A DNA stretch of 14,709 nucleotides, taken from NCBI GenBank assembly GCA_964480945.1, contig CAYZRX010000085.1, positions 1 to 14,709 on the forward strand, given 5' to 3'. This stretch comes from VGWB01 sp964480945 (lineage in GTDB: Bacteria > Bacteroidota > Ignavibacteria > UBA10030). Made by a program: the position numbers and the translations under genes. Within the stretch, counting starts at the first letter, position 1. Each line of letters opens with the position of its first letter. Below the pieces are notes generated by a model. The model saw only the letters and a program-made list of their open reading frames with translations, was not told where the DNA came from and made no database searches. Below, in pieces: positions 1-7,874 of the stretch.

Positions 1-89
1 ATCTTGGTGGCGATGAACGAGGCTCCCCAGACGACGACAGCAAATGTGGCCTTGGAGAGTGCAGCGAGATGAGCGCGATTTTGCGTCAT
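1..89 (-). CDS. Probable EamA/DMT-family transporter, N-terminus only
   Basis: Only the first 29 codons lie in the window; the gene runs off the left edge. They start MTQNRAHLAALSKA and continue into AVVVWGASFIATK. That last stretch matches the opening of the first transmembrane helix of EamA-type drug/metabolite transporters, where a WG(A/S)SF motif is characteristic. These are ten-helix inner-membrane exporters of small metabolites or drugs. The start lies 54 nt after the stop of the sigma-factor gene on the same strand, so the two could be co-transcribed. No convincing Shine-Dalgarno sequence precedes the ATG. The substrate cannot be guessed. The family call rests on one short helix and could be wrong. 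Confidence 0.6.
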   Translation of the reverse strand, partial: MTQNRAHLAALSKATFAVVVWGASFIATK

Positions 90-143
90 GCTAGCGATTG
101 AACAAGGGATCCATCGACAAGGGAGGGGAGGAAGGACATCGGA

Positions 144-725
144 TCAGACGTGTGCTGTTGGCTGTGTGCGTGAGCAACAGCAGCAGGCGATCGGATGATA
201 ATCGATGACCGTTCCGTAACGATCGAACTCGAAATGGCAGCATTCCATGAGCAGGTCCCTGAGCATCGCCCGCGCGCGCTGCACGCGGGATTTTGCACCG
301 GAGATCGATATGCCCAGCCGATCGGCAAGATCCTTCTGGGAAAGTCCCTCGTACTCGGTGAGAAGCAATGCCTCCCGGTAATGGGAGGGAAGGGAGTCGA
401 TCATCTCTCTGATTCCCGGAGAGAGTTTTTCGATCGCGCTTTCCTCCGGAGGCATATCGTACGGCTCGAAAGCGGCCGTGAACTGCTCGGCGGGTCGCTG
501 CGTCCGATAGTGGTCAGTAATGGCGTTGCGTGTAATCTGAAAGACCCAGCTCTCGAGCTTCGTCTCGTCCTGGAGCGTTTCAAACCGCGAATGGATCTTC
601 AGGAAGACGTCTTGAAGAATGTCACCCGCCGCCGAGGCATCAGAAACGCGGCTTTGAATGAATTGCCGAAGCCGTCCTCCAAAGGATTTGAGCAAGTCTT
701 CGGTTGAATGATGGTTCTGGTTCAT
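144..725 (-). CDS. sigZ: ECF RNA polymerase sigma factor, SigZ type, with cysteine-rich tail
   Basis: This 193-residue protein is an extracytoplasmic-function sigma factor that would direct RNA polymerase to a small regulon. Region 2 spans about residues 15-75: the DILQDVFLKIHSRF segment contacts core polymerase, and the stretch through WVFQITRNAITDHYR recognises the -10 element. Region 4 spans about 103-160 and carries the helix-turn-helix GLSQKDLADRLGISISGAKSR, which reads the -35 element. The end, ECCHFEFDRYGTVIDY, is what I recall as typical of SigZ-like sigmas. Here it runs into four adjacent cysteines (181-184), giving six in the tail with C162 and C163. The gene starts 15 nt after the acetyltransferase stop with no clear ribosome-binding site, which suggests translational coupling. 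No anti-sigma gene is visible nearby. The ECF call is very secure; the SigZ subgroup is likely. Confidence 0.9.
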   Translation of the reverse strand: MNQNHHSTEDLLKSFGGRLRQFIQSRVSDASAAGDILQDVFLKIHSRFETLQDETKLESWVFQITRNAITDHYRTQRPAEQFTAAFEPYDMPPEESAIEKLSPGIREMIDSLPSHYREALLLTEYEGLSQKDLADRLGISISGAKSRVQRARAMLRDLLMECCHFEFDRYGTVIDYHPIACCCCSRTQPTAHV

Positions 726-740
726 GCTCGGGAAATGCGC

Positions 741-1225
741 TTAACCTCGATGTCCTTTCCGATCATACGACCGGGAAAGTTTCTCCACCAGGCTGGCTTT
801 CACCAGGGGCCACTCAGAATCGGTGATGCTAGAGTATACCGAATGCCGAATCCGGCCGCTGGACGTGATCATGTGATTTCGAAAAACCCCTTCCTGCTTC
901 GCTCCGATGCGCTCCAGGGCTACCTGTGATTGATTGTTGAGCGAATCCGTCTTGAACTCCACCCGGATGCAGCTGAGAGTCTCAAAAGCGTGCCGCAGCA
1001 TCAGGTATTTCGCTTCCGTGTTGATCGGCGTGCGCTGCCACGGTCGCGCGATCCACGTCCAGCCGATCTCAAGCCGGCGATGGTCCCTTTCGATGTTGGC
1101 GAATCTCGTGCTTCCCACGACCTTGCCCGTCGCCCGCTCAATCGTGGCGAAGGGAAGCGCGACGCCGCGGCTCTGCAACTCCAGGGAGGTTTCGATATAC
1201 TTGCGCATCTCCTCCGGGGTCCGGA
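741..1225 (-). CDS. GNAT family N-acetyltransferase, RimJ/RimL-like, 5' end lost in gap
   Basis: The visible 161 residues are the C-terminal part of an Acetyltransf_3 (RimJ/RimL-like) GNAT enzyme, which transfers acetyl from acetyl-CoA to a protein N-terminus or small molecule. Supporting landmarks are a central sheet containing ATGKVVGSTRFANIE, the LEIGWTWIARPWQ strand, the INTEAKYLMLRHAFE acetyl-CoA-binding helix, and VEFKTDSLNNQSQVALERIGAKQEGVFRNH. Full-length relatives are about 190-200 residues, so roughly 40-50 N-terminal residues and the start codon are missing in the N run at 1226-1325. Any start placed inside or beyond the Ns is an artefact. The frame stays open up to the gap edge and ends with TAA at 741-743, 15 nt before the sigma-factor ATG. 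The substrate is unknown. Confidence 0.88.
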
Positions 1226-1325
1226 NNNNNNNNNNNNNNNNNNNNNNNNNNNNNNNNNNNNNNNNNNNNNNNNNNNNNNNNNNNNNNNNNNNNNNNNNNN
1301 NNNNNNNNNNNNNNNNNNNNNNNNN
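1226..1325. other. Assembly gap (100 N)
   Basis: Exactly 100 N separate the visible 5' edge of the acetyltransferase from the visible 3' edge of the subtilase, both on the minus strand. The subtilase sorting tail lacks about 40 residues and the acetyltransferase about 40-50. The missing coding sequence plus any intergenic DNA therefore exceeds 100 bases, so the N count is a placeholder length. Confidence 0.97.
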
Positions 1326-4137
1326 CATCGACCAGCGTGGCTACCTCTCTCCCAAGAAGGTCGAACACTTTGAGCGACACAAATTCCTCGTCGGCAGTTT
1401 GGAATTCGAGATTTGTGGTAAGGTTAAAGGGATTCGGATAGTTCTGTTCTAGCGCAAACGTGACGGGAGGAGGGGCTGGCGGGGGTGGAGGAGAGAATTT
1501 GCCGCCGCGTAGTGCGATCCATTTGGATTTTGCAGCGTCCGCGTTCTGTTGAATGTTCGCGAGTGAGCTATCGCCGACGACGAGAGCGAAGCCAACGATG
1601 ACCGAATCGCCGGGATTGATGGTGTACGGGCCTGAGGAGATAACATGGTGGATATCAGCCGGTCCGGCAGACGTCTGCCCGAACCCTGCGCTGATCCAGC
1701 TCCATTTCCCCGCCCGTGAGAGGTCGATGTTCATATCGTTGACGAGAGATCGGAAGGAAGCGGCGCTATCGAGAGCGCGTATGCCGACGTACACACTGTC
1801 TTGTCGACTCGAATCAAAACAGTAGCCCAGACTTCTGGCGGCGTCATAGCGCGATACATCACTGCTGAAATCCCCCAGATCCCAATCAAGAAAGATGCCC
1901 GCGTAGAGGTTCGTCAGCTGTATGGCGCCCTTGTTCTTGATGTCGTATCGGAGAAGGAGATACTTTGAGTTTACCGGGTCGGAATATGCGTACGAATACA
2001 TGCTGACCTGAAGATCGATCTGGTTTGCGGGCGCGGCGCCGCTATCCGTGAAAGTCGTCCAGCCGTCCTGCTGCGATACCAACCCTGGTGTTGTGAGCGT
2101 GTAGAAATTGTTTGAGACGAAATCTTGATCCTGCTCGCCCAGTGGAGAGTCGTTCCGCACGACGTCCACGATCGTCGTATCGGACGTTCCGATGATGAGT
2201 CCTCCTTCATACAGGTCATTGACTCCATGGAAGATGAAGCCGACACCCTGCGTGTTGTCGGGGAAGTCATAGAAGCCGAGCCGACCGTTGTTGGTGAGGG
2301 TCAATTCGATGGCATTGATGTCATGTGTCGCATACGTCGGGTTGACGAGGATCGAGATCGTCTCGATATCAGAGTATGAGCCATCGGTGAAGGTTAGCTG
2401 GAGCTTGGCGGTTTGGCTCGGAGGAACGGTCGTATCGACCTGAACAAGGAACGGAGAGAGGGCGTTGGATGCACTGTCGAGCGTCCCAAGGGAGGGAACA
2501 GCAAACGCTCCTTGCGGTACCGTCAGGTAGGCAGAAAGGCTTGTCAGTGTGATCGTCGCAGAGAGCGAGGTTGGGGCAAGGTAGTTCCTTACAACGCATG
2601 TCACATTGAGGGTCTCACCCGGCTGAGCAATTCCGTTTCCGTTGCCCCCCGGAGGTGGATCTGTCACGGCGAAAGATTGGAGCCGGACAGACGGGATGGT
2701 TGTATCGGTGAGCGCTCTCAGCGCGTTGATCCGCCCGTGGCCAAGCTGGCCGAAATAGGTCAGGTTGTGGGCCGAGATGTCATCGCAGCCGACGCGGACC
2801 TGCTCGCCCGCTTGCAGCGGGCTGAGCTCCGGGTGTTGGGATCTCACAAGTGCCGCAACCCCCGCGGCAAGCGGCGTCGCCATCGATGTGCCGCTGAGGT
2901 ACGCATACCCGGTGGGGTATGTACTCGTTGGCAGGATAGTGCTCACAATGCCGTCACCCGGTGCGCAGACATCGACAAAGTCTCCGAAGTTGGAATAGAA
3001 TGACTTCCGGTCGCTTTGATCCGTCGCGGCAACGCCGAGGACCCCCTGGTATCCCGCCGGCGAGAAGAATGCATCCGAGCCGCTGTTCCCCGCCGCGGCG
3101 ACGACCAGGGCCCCCTGCTCCGTTGCGTAGTCGATGATATCCTGCTCAAACTGCGATCCTCCCTCGCCGCCCCAGCTGCAGTTGATGACCTTCGCTCCCA
3201 TGTCCGCCGCGTACACAATCCCCTCATCGCCGGCGATGATGTATCCCTCCCCGCTGGCGCGAACGTCGTCATCGGCAGAACATTTGACTGGGAGAATCCT
3301 GCACTTGAACGCGACGGAGGCCACGCCGATACCGTTATCCGTTACCGCCGCTGCGATCCCTGCAACGTGCGTCCCGTGGTTGTTGTTATCTGCCGTCGGT
3401 GCGGGATCGTTATCCCCTTGCGGGCTCTCCCATCTGGCCCCGACGAGATCCCACCCATGCACATCATCAGGATAGCCGTTGTGATCGTCATCGATGCCAT
3501 TGCCCGGTGTTTCGCCGGGGTTTGTCCAAATGTTCGCCGCGAGATCCGGGTGGTGCCAATCGACACCGCTGTCGACGATCGCAATGACGACCGTCGAGTC
3601 GCCGGCCGTGATATCCCAGGCGGCGGGCGCATTTATCTTCTGCAGATTCCACTGATCCAGATAGAGCGAGTCATTTGGGGGGAAAGAAGTATGAGCGACA
3701 GGGTAGATAAACCAAGGTTCTGCATATTGCACATCCGGGAGCTTCGAAAGCTGTTCGGCCACCGTAAATGGATCGTTGGGCGACGAGAAGGTGACAACGT
3801 AGATGAGAGACAGGTCGACCTGGCCGGTTTTCGGGGGGGAGGATTGAAAAGGAAACATCTGCTTCGCAGAAGTCACCGATGCGTACGAGAGAACTCGGTC
3901 GATCGACGGGATTCCGAAGGCACCCTTTGAAAGCGATGTCAGTGTCTGCGGCATCAGTTTCACGATCACCCGGTCGGGGAGATATTGGCTGTTCGTGCGG
4001 TTCTTCAGCACGATTCCCGGCGCATAGTCGAGTGGGAGCGACTTGATGATCGCCCGCCCACTCTTCTTGGCTTCTCCGAACGCGAGGCAGAAAGTGAAGA
4101 TAACGCAGAGGATAACACTCAATGTGAGTCGTCTCAT
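1326..4137 (-). CDS. Secreted S8 subtilisin-like serine peptidase with T9SS sorting tail (3' end in gap)
   Basis: A signal peptide (about residues 1-22, MRRLTLSVILCVIFTFCLAF) and an inhibitor-like propeptide (about 50-150) precede an S8 catalytic domain (about 160-475). The complete triad is visible: D189 in IVDSGVD, H254 in NNHGTHVAG and S418 in LSGTSMATP, with oxyanion N351 in AAGNSGSD. Between Asp and His lies the NGIDDDHNGYPDDVHGWD insert (about 213-230), a calcium-binding-type loop common in this subgroup. Beta-rich regions follow (about 485-600 and 605-870), then a proline linker (883-891). From about residue 894 comes a type A T9SS sorting domain, FALEQNYPNPFN to GREVATLVD, cut by the gap after residue 937 with some 40 residues missing. 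The protein should cross the outer membrane by T9SS and be anchored or released. AGGAG four bases before the ATG supports the start. It lies 60 nt behind the BNR gene. Confidence 0.94.
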
Positions 4138-4197
4138 GGTGCTCCTGATGAAACAATGCTCAACAGCAATTCTTCCCTGATTCCGATCTACGGTCTC

Positions 4198-7100
4198 TCA
4201 TTGTTCCTTCCATTCCGGAATTCGTCCGGGCGTCCAGGGCGCGCCGGCCGCTTCCATTGCCTTCTCCAGCTTGGAGACATCGACTTCAACGAGCTCCCGC
4301 AGCTTCGCGAGCTCTTGCGTCAGTTCCTGGGATGCGATGGCATACGCGTCCTTATCCGTCTGTGTGGGCGCAGCGGTCGACATTCTCTCATTCCCCACGA
4401 CTCCGTTGACGCGTTCGCTGATGGAGGGAGGAACATTCTCGTTTCGTGCAGCCATCGTGCGATCGCCTCGGAGGGCTTGAAGGATTTCGTTCAGGCGCCC
4501 TTCGATTGTGAAGGCATCCTTCTGGAGGCCTTCACCTGCTGCCGGCGTTTCCTGGAGCGCTCGCTTCATCAAGCCGAGTCGTGTCTGGAGCTCGGTAGCC
4601 GCCTGAACTGCTCCGTAGGTTGCCCCTTGCAGGCGCGCGACCTTTTCCTGGAACTCGACCAGCATCTTCCGATCCTCCGGCACCATCCCGGAAACTCCCT
4701 CAACATAAACAGTTAAGCTCTGAGGCTCTGTGAGCGGCGTCGTCATGCCGTCCACGCGTTTGGCGACGAACGCCTTGTACGTGCCGGGCATAACCAGCGG
4801 CCCCGAAGGCCCGCCCTCCCCACCGCCACCGCGCCGCTGCGTTTGCAGCATTGGCGCCGGCCATCGCAAATCCCATGTCACTCGCTGCATGCCGGGTGCG
4901 TTCGCTCCGGCTAGCCGCCGAACGACGTTCCCCGACGCGTCGGTCACCGTGAGGATGATTGCCGGCGGCTCCTCCTCGTCTTCGGCTCGCAGCTGCTCTG
5001 GCGTCGGATAGGGGAGCGTAATCCCCTTCTTCTCTGCTTCCTTCTCTGCCTCCTGGCGGAGGTCCTTCTTGGTTTTCAGCCGCTCCTTCAAATAGTAGGT
5101 GAGCGTGGCGCCAAACGGGGGATTCGGTGCGGTGAAGAAGCTCTCTCCCTGGGATGCCTTGCCTCGCCCGCCGAGGGGATGCGACTCGATGTACATCATC
5201 GCGTCTTTCACGGGGAAGGAAACACATTCCTTCGTCAGCATCTCGCGCTGCAGCTGCCGCAGCGGCGTGTAATCGTCGAGGACGTAGAATCCCCTGCCGA
5301 AGGTCGCGAGGACAAGATCGTTTTCCCTCTTCTGGATGGCGAGATCGCGGACGGCAATCGTCGGCAGGCCGCCTTTCAGCCGGATCCACTTCTGGCCGCC
5401 GTCGATCGTGAAGTACAGGCCGAACTCCGTCCCCGCAAACAGCAGGTTCGAGTTAACGTCGTCTTCGGCGATTGCCCAGACCGTTCCGTTCACGGGAAGA
5501 TTCCCTACGACCGATTTCCAGGTCCGCCCGGCATCAGTGCTCTTGAGGAGGTACGGTTTGAAATCCGACTGCTTGTGATTATCGAACGCGGCGTAGACCG
5601 TCCCAACCTCGTGCTGGGAAGCAAGGATGCGGCTGACGTACGTTGTCTCCGGGACTCCTTGGAATTTTTCGATCCGCCTCCACGTCGCCCCGCCGTCCTC
5701 CGTCACATTGATAACCCCATCGTCCGTGCCGACGTAGAGGAATCCTTCTTTCTTTGGCGATTCGGAGAGTGCGGTGGCGTTGCCGTAGAACGAGGTCGAC
5801 GCGTTCTTCGCAACGGCGTCGGGACCCCAGATCTTTCCCATCACCGGGAGCTTGTTCCGGTCGATACCGCGCGAGAGTTCACCGCTGATGGCTTTCCACG
5901 CGTTCCCCTGATCCTCGCTGCGGTAGAGCCTGTTGGCGGCGAAGTAGAGACGTGTGTGGGAATGGGGGCTGATGAGGATCGGCGAATCCCAGTTCCAGCG
6001 AAGCGATTCCTCGCCTTTCCCGGGCTGCGGTTGGATGCCGAGCTCCTGGCCCGTGCGGCGATCGTACCGCACCAGACCACCGTACTGGCTCTCGCCGTAG
6101 ACGGTATTCGGATCTTCCGGATCGACCCGTGCCTGAAACCCGTCCCCGCCGGTCACGATGAACCAGTCGGTGTTCGTAATGCCCGACGCGCTGCGCGTTC
6201 GGGAGGGTCCTCCGAAGGTGTTGTTGTCCTGCGTACCGCCGTAGACGTTGTAGAAGGGCGTCGCGTTGTCGACAGTGACATCATAGAACTGAAGGGTGGG
6301 AAGGTTGCTTAAGAACCTCCAGTTCTGTCCGCGATCGAAACTCTCATACACACCACCATCGCAACCGACGAGGTAATAGTCGGTGTTGTCGGGGTCGATC
6401 CACATCGCGTGGTTGTCTACATGCTTGGAGCGTTCTCCGAGACGTGTGAACGTCTTTCCGCCATCGTCCGTGACCATCAGGAACGTGTCCATCAGATAGA
6501 CGCGATCGACATCCTTGGGGTCGGCGACGATGGTTTGGTAGTATTGCGGACTGCCGGCGAGATAGTCGCTCCGCTTCTCCCAACTGGCGCCGTAGTCGGT
6601 TGAGCGAAAGAAGCCGCTTTTCTTCTCGGCGGCCTCGATGGTGGCACAGACAATCCGCGGATCGACGGGTGATACCGCCAGACCGATCCGGCCCAGATCG
6701 ACACTGGGGAGTCCGTTCTTCAATTTGGTCCACGTCGCGCCGGCATCCGTCGATTTGTAGATCGCAGATTCCGGCCCCCCGTCGATGAGCGTCCAGACGT
6801 GACGCCGCCTCTGGTAGGAGGCTGCATAGAGAACATCGGGGTTCCTTGGGTCCATGACCACGTCGGTGACGCCGGTATTCTCGCTGATCGACAAAATGTC
6901 CTTCCATGTCTTTCCGCCGTCGGTGCTCTTGTAGAGCCCCCGGTCTCCACCGGGTCCCCAGAGAGGTCCTTGCGAGGCGACGTACACAATATTGGAGTTG
7001 CGGGGGTCGAGAAGGATTCGGGCGATGTGCTCGGAGTTCTTCAGCCCTATGTTCTTCCACGACTTTCCACCGTCGTCGGACCGGTACACGCCGTCGCCGT

Positions 7101-7494
7101 ACGAAACGCTCCGCTGGCTGTTGTTCTCTCCGGTTCCGACCCACACCACGAGCGGGTTTGCCGGGTCGAGTGTGATTGTCCCGATGGAGTATGATCCCTC
7201 ATTGTCGAAGATGGGCGTCCAGGTTGTACCCGAGTTTGTCGTTTTCCAGACGCCGCCCGATGCCACGGCGGCATAGTACTCGCTGTGGTTCCTCGGGTTG
7301 ACAGCGAACGCGGCCACGCGCCCGCCTGCCGTGGCCGGCCCGATTGATCGCAGCTTCAAGCCGTTAAACGTCGCGGTGGACATCGGGTCCTTCTTGGCCT
7401 CTTCTTTCGCCGATGGAGACGAGGCTCTCTTTTGTCCGAATGCAGGTGATGAAAGAACGAGAAGGGCAAGCAGAAGGGGTAACAGGGATTTCAT
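4198..7494 (-). CDS. Large exported BNR/Asp-box (VPS10/sortilin-like) beta-propeller protein
   Basis: This 1098-residue protein begins with a signal peptide (MKSLLPLLLALLVLSSPAFG, cleavage near 20). Residues about 40-740 hold about eleven BNR/Asp-box units of the form YxSxDGGxxW, for example VWKTTNSGTTW, VYRSDDGGKSW, LYKSTDGGKTW, IYKSTDAGATW and LLKSTDAGRTW. They should form one or two large propellers like those of sortilin/VPS10 and sialidase-like proteins. After a charged helical stretch (803-825), an Ig/FlgD-like fold includes ILTVTDASGNVVRRL and MQRVTWDLRW. A glycine-rich loop (889-898) and a helical C-terminus (about 935-1085) end the protein. Bacteroidota homologues are often named glycosyl hydrolase, but I see no catalytic residues that prove this; binding or scaffolding is as likely. 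The reading frame extends 32 codons upstream, but GAGGAGA six bases before this ATG plus the signal peptide fix the start. There is no T9SS tail. Confidence 0.9.
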   Translation of the reverse strand: MKSLLPLLLALLVLSSPAFGQKRASSPSAKEEAKKDPMSTATFNGLKLRSIGPATAGGRVAAFAVNPRNHSEYYAAVASGGVWKTTNSGTTWTPIFDNEGSYSIGTITLDPANPLVVWVGTGENNSQRSVSYGDGVYRSDDGGKSWKNIGLKNSEHIARILLDPRNSNIVYVASQGPLWGPGGDRGLYKSTDGGKTWKDILSISENTGVTDVVMDPRNPDVLYAASYQRRRHVWTLIDGGPESAIYKSTDAGATWTKLKNGLPSVDLGRIGLAVSPVDPRIVCATIEAAEKKSGFFRSTDYGASWEKRSDYLAGSPQYYQTIVADPKDVDRVYLMDTFLMVTDDGGKTFTRLGERSKHVDNHAMWIDPDNTDYYLVGCDGGVYESFDRGQNWRFLSNLPTLQFYDVTVDNATPFYNVYGGTQDNNTFGGPSRTRSASGITNTDWFIVTGGDGFQARVDPEDPNTVYGESQYGGLVRYDRRTGQELGIQPQPGKGEESLRWNWDSPILISPHSHTRLYFAANRLYRSEDQGNAWKAISGELSRGIDRNKLPVMGKIWGPDAVAKNASTSFYGNATALSESPKKEGFLYVGTDDGVINVTEDGGATWRRIEKFQGVPETTYVSRILASQHEVGTVYAAFDNHKQSDFKPYLLKSTDAGRTWKSVVGNLPVNGTVWAIAEDDVNSNLLFAGTEFGLYFTIDGGQKWIRLKGGLPTIAVRDLAIQKRENDLVLATFGRGFYVLDDYTPLRQLQREMLTKECVSFPVKDAMMYIESHPLGGRGKASQGESFFTAPNPPFGATLTYYLKERLKTKKDLRQEAEKEAEKKGITLPYPTPEQLRAEDEEEPPAIILTVTDASGNVVRRLAGANAPGMQRVTWDLRWPAPMLQTQRRGGGGEGGPSGPLVMPGTYKAFVAKRVDGMTTPLTEPQSLTVYVEGVSGMVPEDRKMLVEFQEKVARLQGATYGAVQAATELQTRLGLMKRALQETPAAGEGLQKDAFTIEGRLNEILQALRGDRTMAARNENVPPSISERVNGVVGNERMSTAAPTQTDKDAYAIASQELTQELAKLRELVEVDVSKLEKAMEAAGAPWTPGRIPEWKEQ

Positions 7495-7500
7495 GGCGAG

Positions 7501-7507
7501 TCTCCTC
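7501..7507 (-). promoter_or_regulatory. Ribosome-binding site fixing the start of the BNR protein
   Basis: On the minus strand GAGGAGA lies six bases before the ATG at 7494-7492. It selects this internal ATG over an in-frame upstream one at 7590, whose extra 32 codons carry no signal peptide. Confidence 0.8.
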
Positions 7508-7577
7508 GAAGAATGAACAGAATCACCGAGCGTCGGCATCCCGGGAATTGGCCGAAGAGCGCCGAACGAATGCACAG

Positions 7578-7606
7578 AATGTAGGCACAATCGAAAACGG
7601 AAGCAA
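7578..7606 (-). promoter_or_regulatory. Possible promoter for the BNR protein gene
   Basis: On the minus strand TTGCTT (7606-7601) and TACATT (7583-7578) are separated by 17 bases, about 85 nt upstream of the BNR start. The match to a housekeeping promoter is only moderate and the surroundings are not strongly AT-rich. Confidence 0.3.
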
Positions 7607-7772
7607 CAGCGGATGAAAGGATGAACCGGAGGGCTAACGTCTGGAGTGGAGGGAAAGGAGATGATGGAATTGGACAGAGAGAATCGTACCTGACCTTATC
7701 AATTCAACTTGGTTCGACGGAAATCTTGACGCAGTGGGCGGCGCTACCAGGTTGTTGAAAATCAAATTTGTT

Positions 7773-7837
7773 GGTAGTCAGACATTCTTGTCTGACGCTT
7801 CTGCGGATTTTGGACGGGCATAAATGCCCGTCCTACC
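7773..7837. repeat. Two-armed palindromic hairpin unit (REP-like)
   Basis: A 65-nt unit bounded by GGTA (7773-7776) and its complement TACC (7834-7837). Directly inside each end is a perfect hairpin: GTCAGACA-TTCT-TGTCTGAC at 7777-7796 (8-bp stem, 4-nt loop) and GGACGGGCA-TAAA-TGCCCGTCC at 7812-7833 (9-bp stem, 4-nt loop). A 15-nt linker joins them. The symmetric layout would fold as a three-way junction on either strand. It lies just past the stop of the FIMAH gene. No T-run follows on the minus strand, so it is not a standard intrinsic terminator. It resembles a dispersed extragenic palindromic element, but only one copy is present here. Confidence 0.75.
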
Positions 7838-7874
7838 GAACACTGTTCGGATCCGATCCGGGGGCACTACCCCG
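7836..7874. repeat. Further short inverted repeats abutting the FIMAH gene stop
   Basis: CCGAAC-ACT-GTTCGG (7836-7850) is a perfect 6-bp hairpin with a 3-nt loop. The 8-bp palindrome CGGATCCG (7848-7855) overlaps it. CGGGG/CCCCG arms (7859-7863 and 7870-7874) span the stop codon of the FIMAH gene. With the two-armed unit they make a dense chain of secondary structure at the 3' end of that operon, which could stabilise or terminate the transcript. Confidence 0.55.

Larger units (their letters stand above)
7495..7772. other. Intergenic region upstream of the BNR gene
   Basis: Together with the hairpin cluster to its right this is a 372-nt stretch with no gene. Apart from the ribosome-binding site and possible promoter listed separately, I see no long open frame with recognisable content, no tRNA-like fold and no repeat. 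It should act as the 5' region of the minus-strand BNR-subtilase pair. Confidence 0.6.

Noticed and set aside
195..707. 170-codon plus-strand open frame opposite the sigma factor
   Set aside because: The minus strand clearly encodes an ECF sigma factor with conserved regions 2 and 4; the plus product is unrecognisable.
2413..3930. Long plus-strand open frames (196 and 304 codons) opposite the subtilase
   Set aside because: The opposite strand encodes an intact S8 peptidase with full triad; the antisense products are arginine-rich, low-complexity and have no recognisable domain, as expected from GC-rich codon shadows.
5179..6312. 377-codon plus-strand open frame opposite the BNR protein
   Set aside because: It lies wholly within a strongly supported propeller gene. 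Its product has no domain and no ribosome-binding site, so it is a frame shadow.
7777..7833. Hairpin cluster as a CRISPR array or tRNA
   Set aside because: There are no regularly spaced direct repeats, and the two short-loop hairpins do not form an acceptor, anticodon and T-arm layout.
7777..7833. Hairpin cluster as a standard intrinsic terminator
   Set aside because: No run of T follows the stems on the minus strand, so a REP-like or stabilising role fits better.
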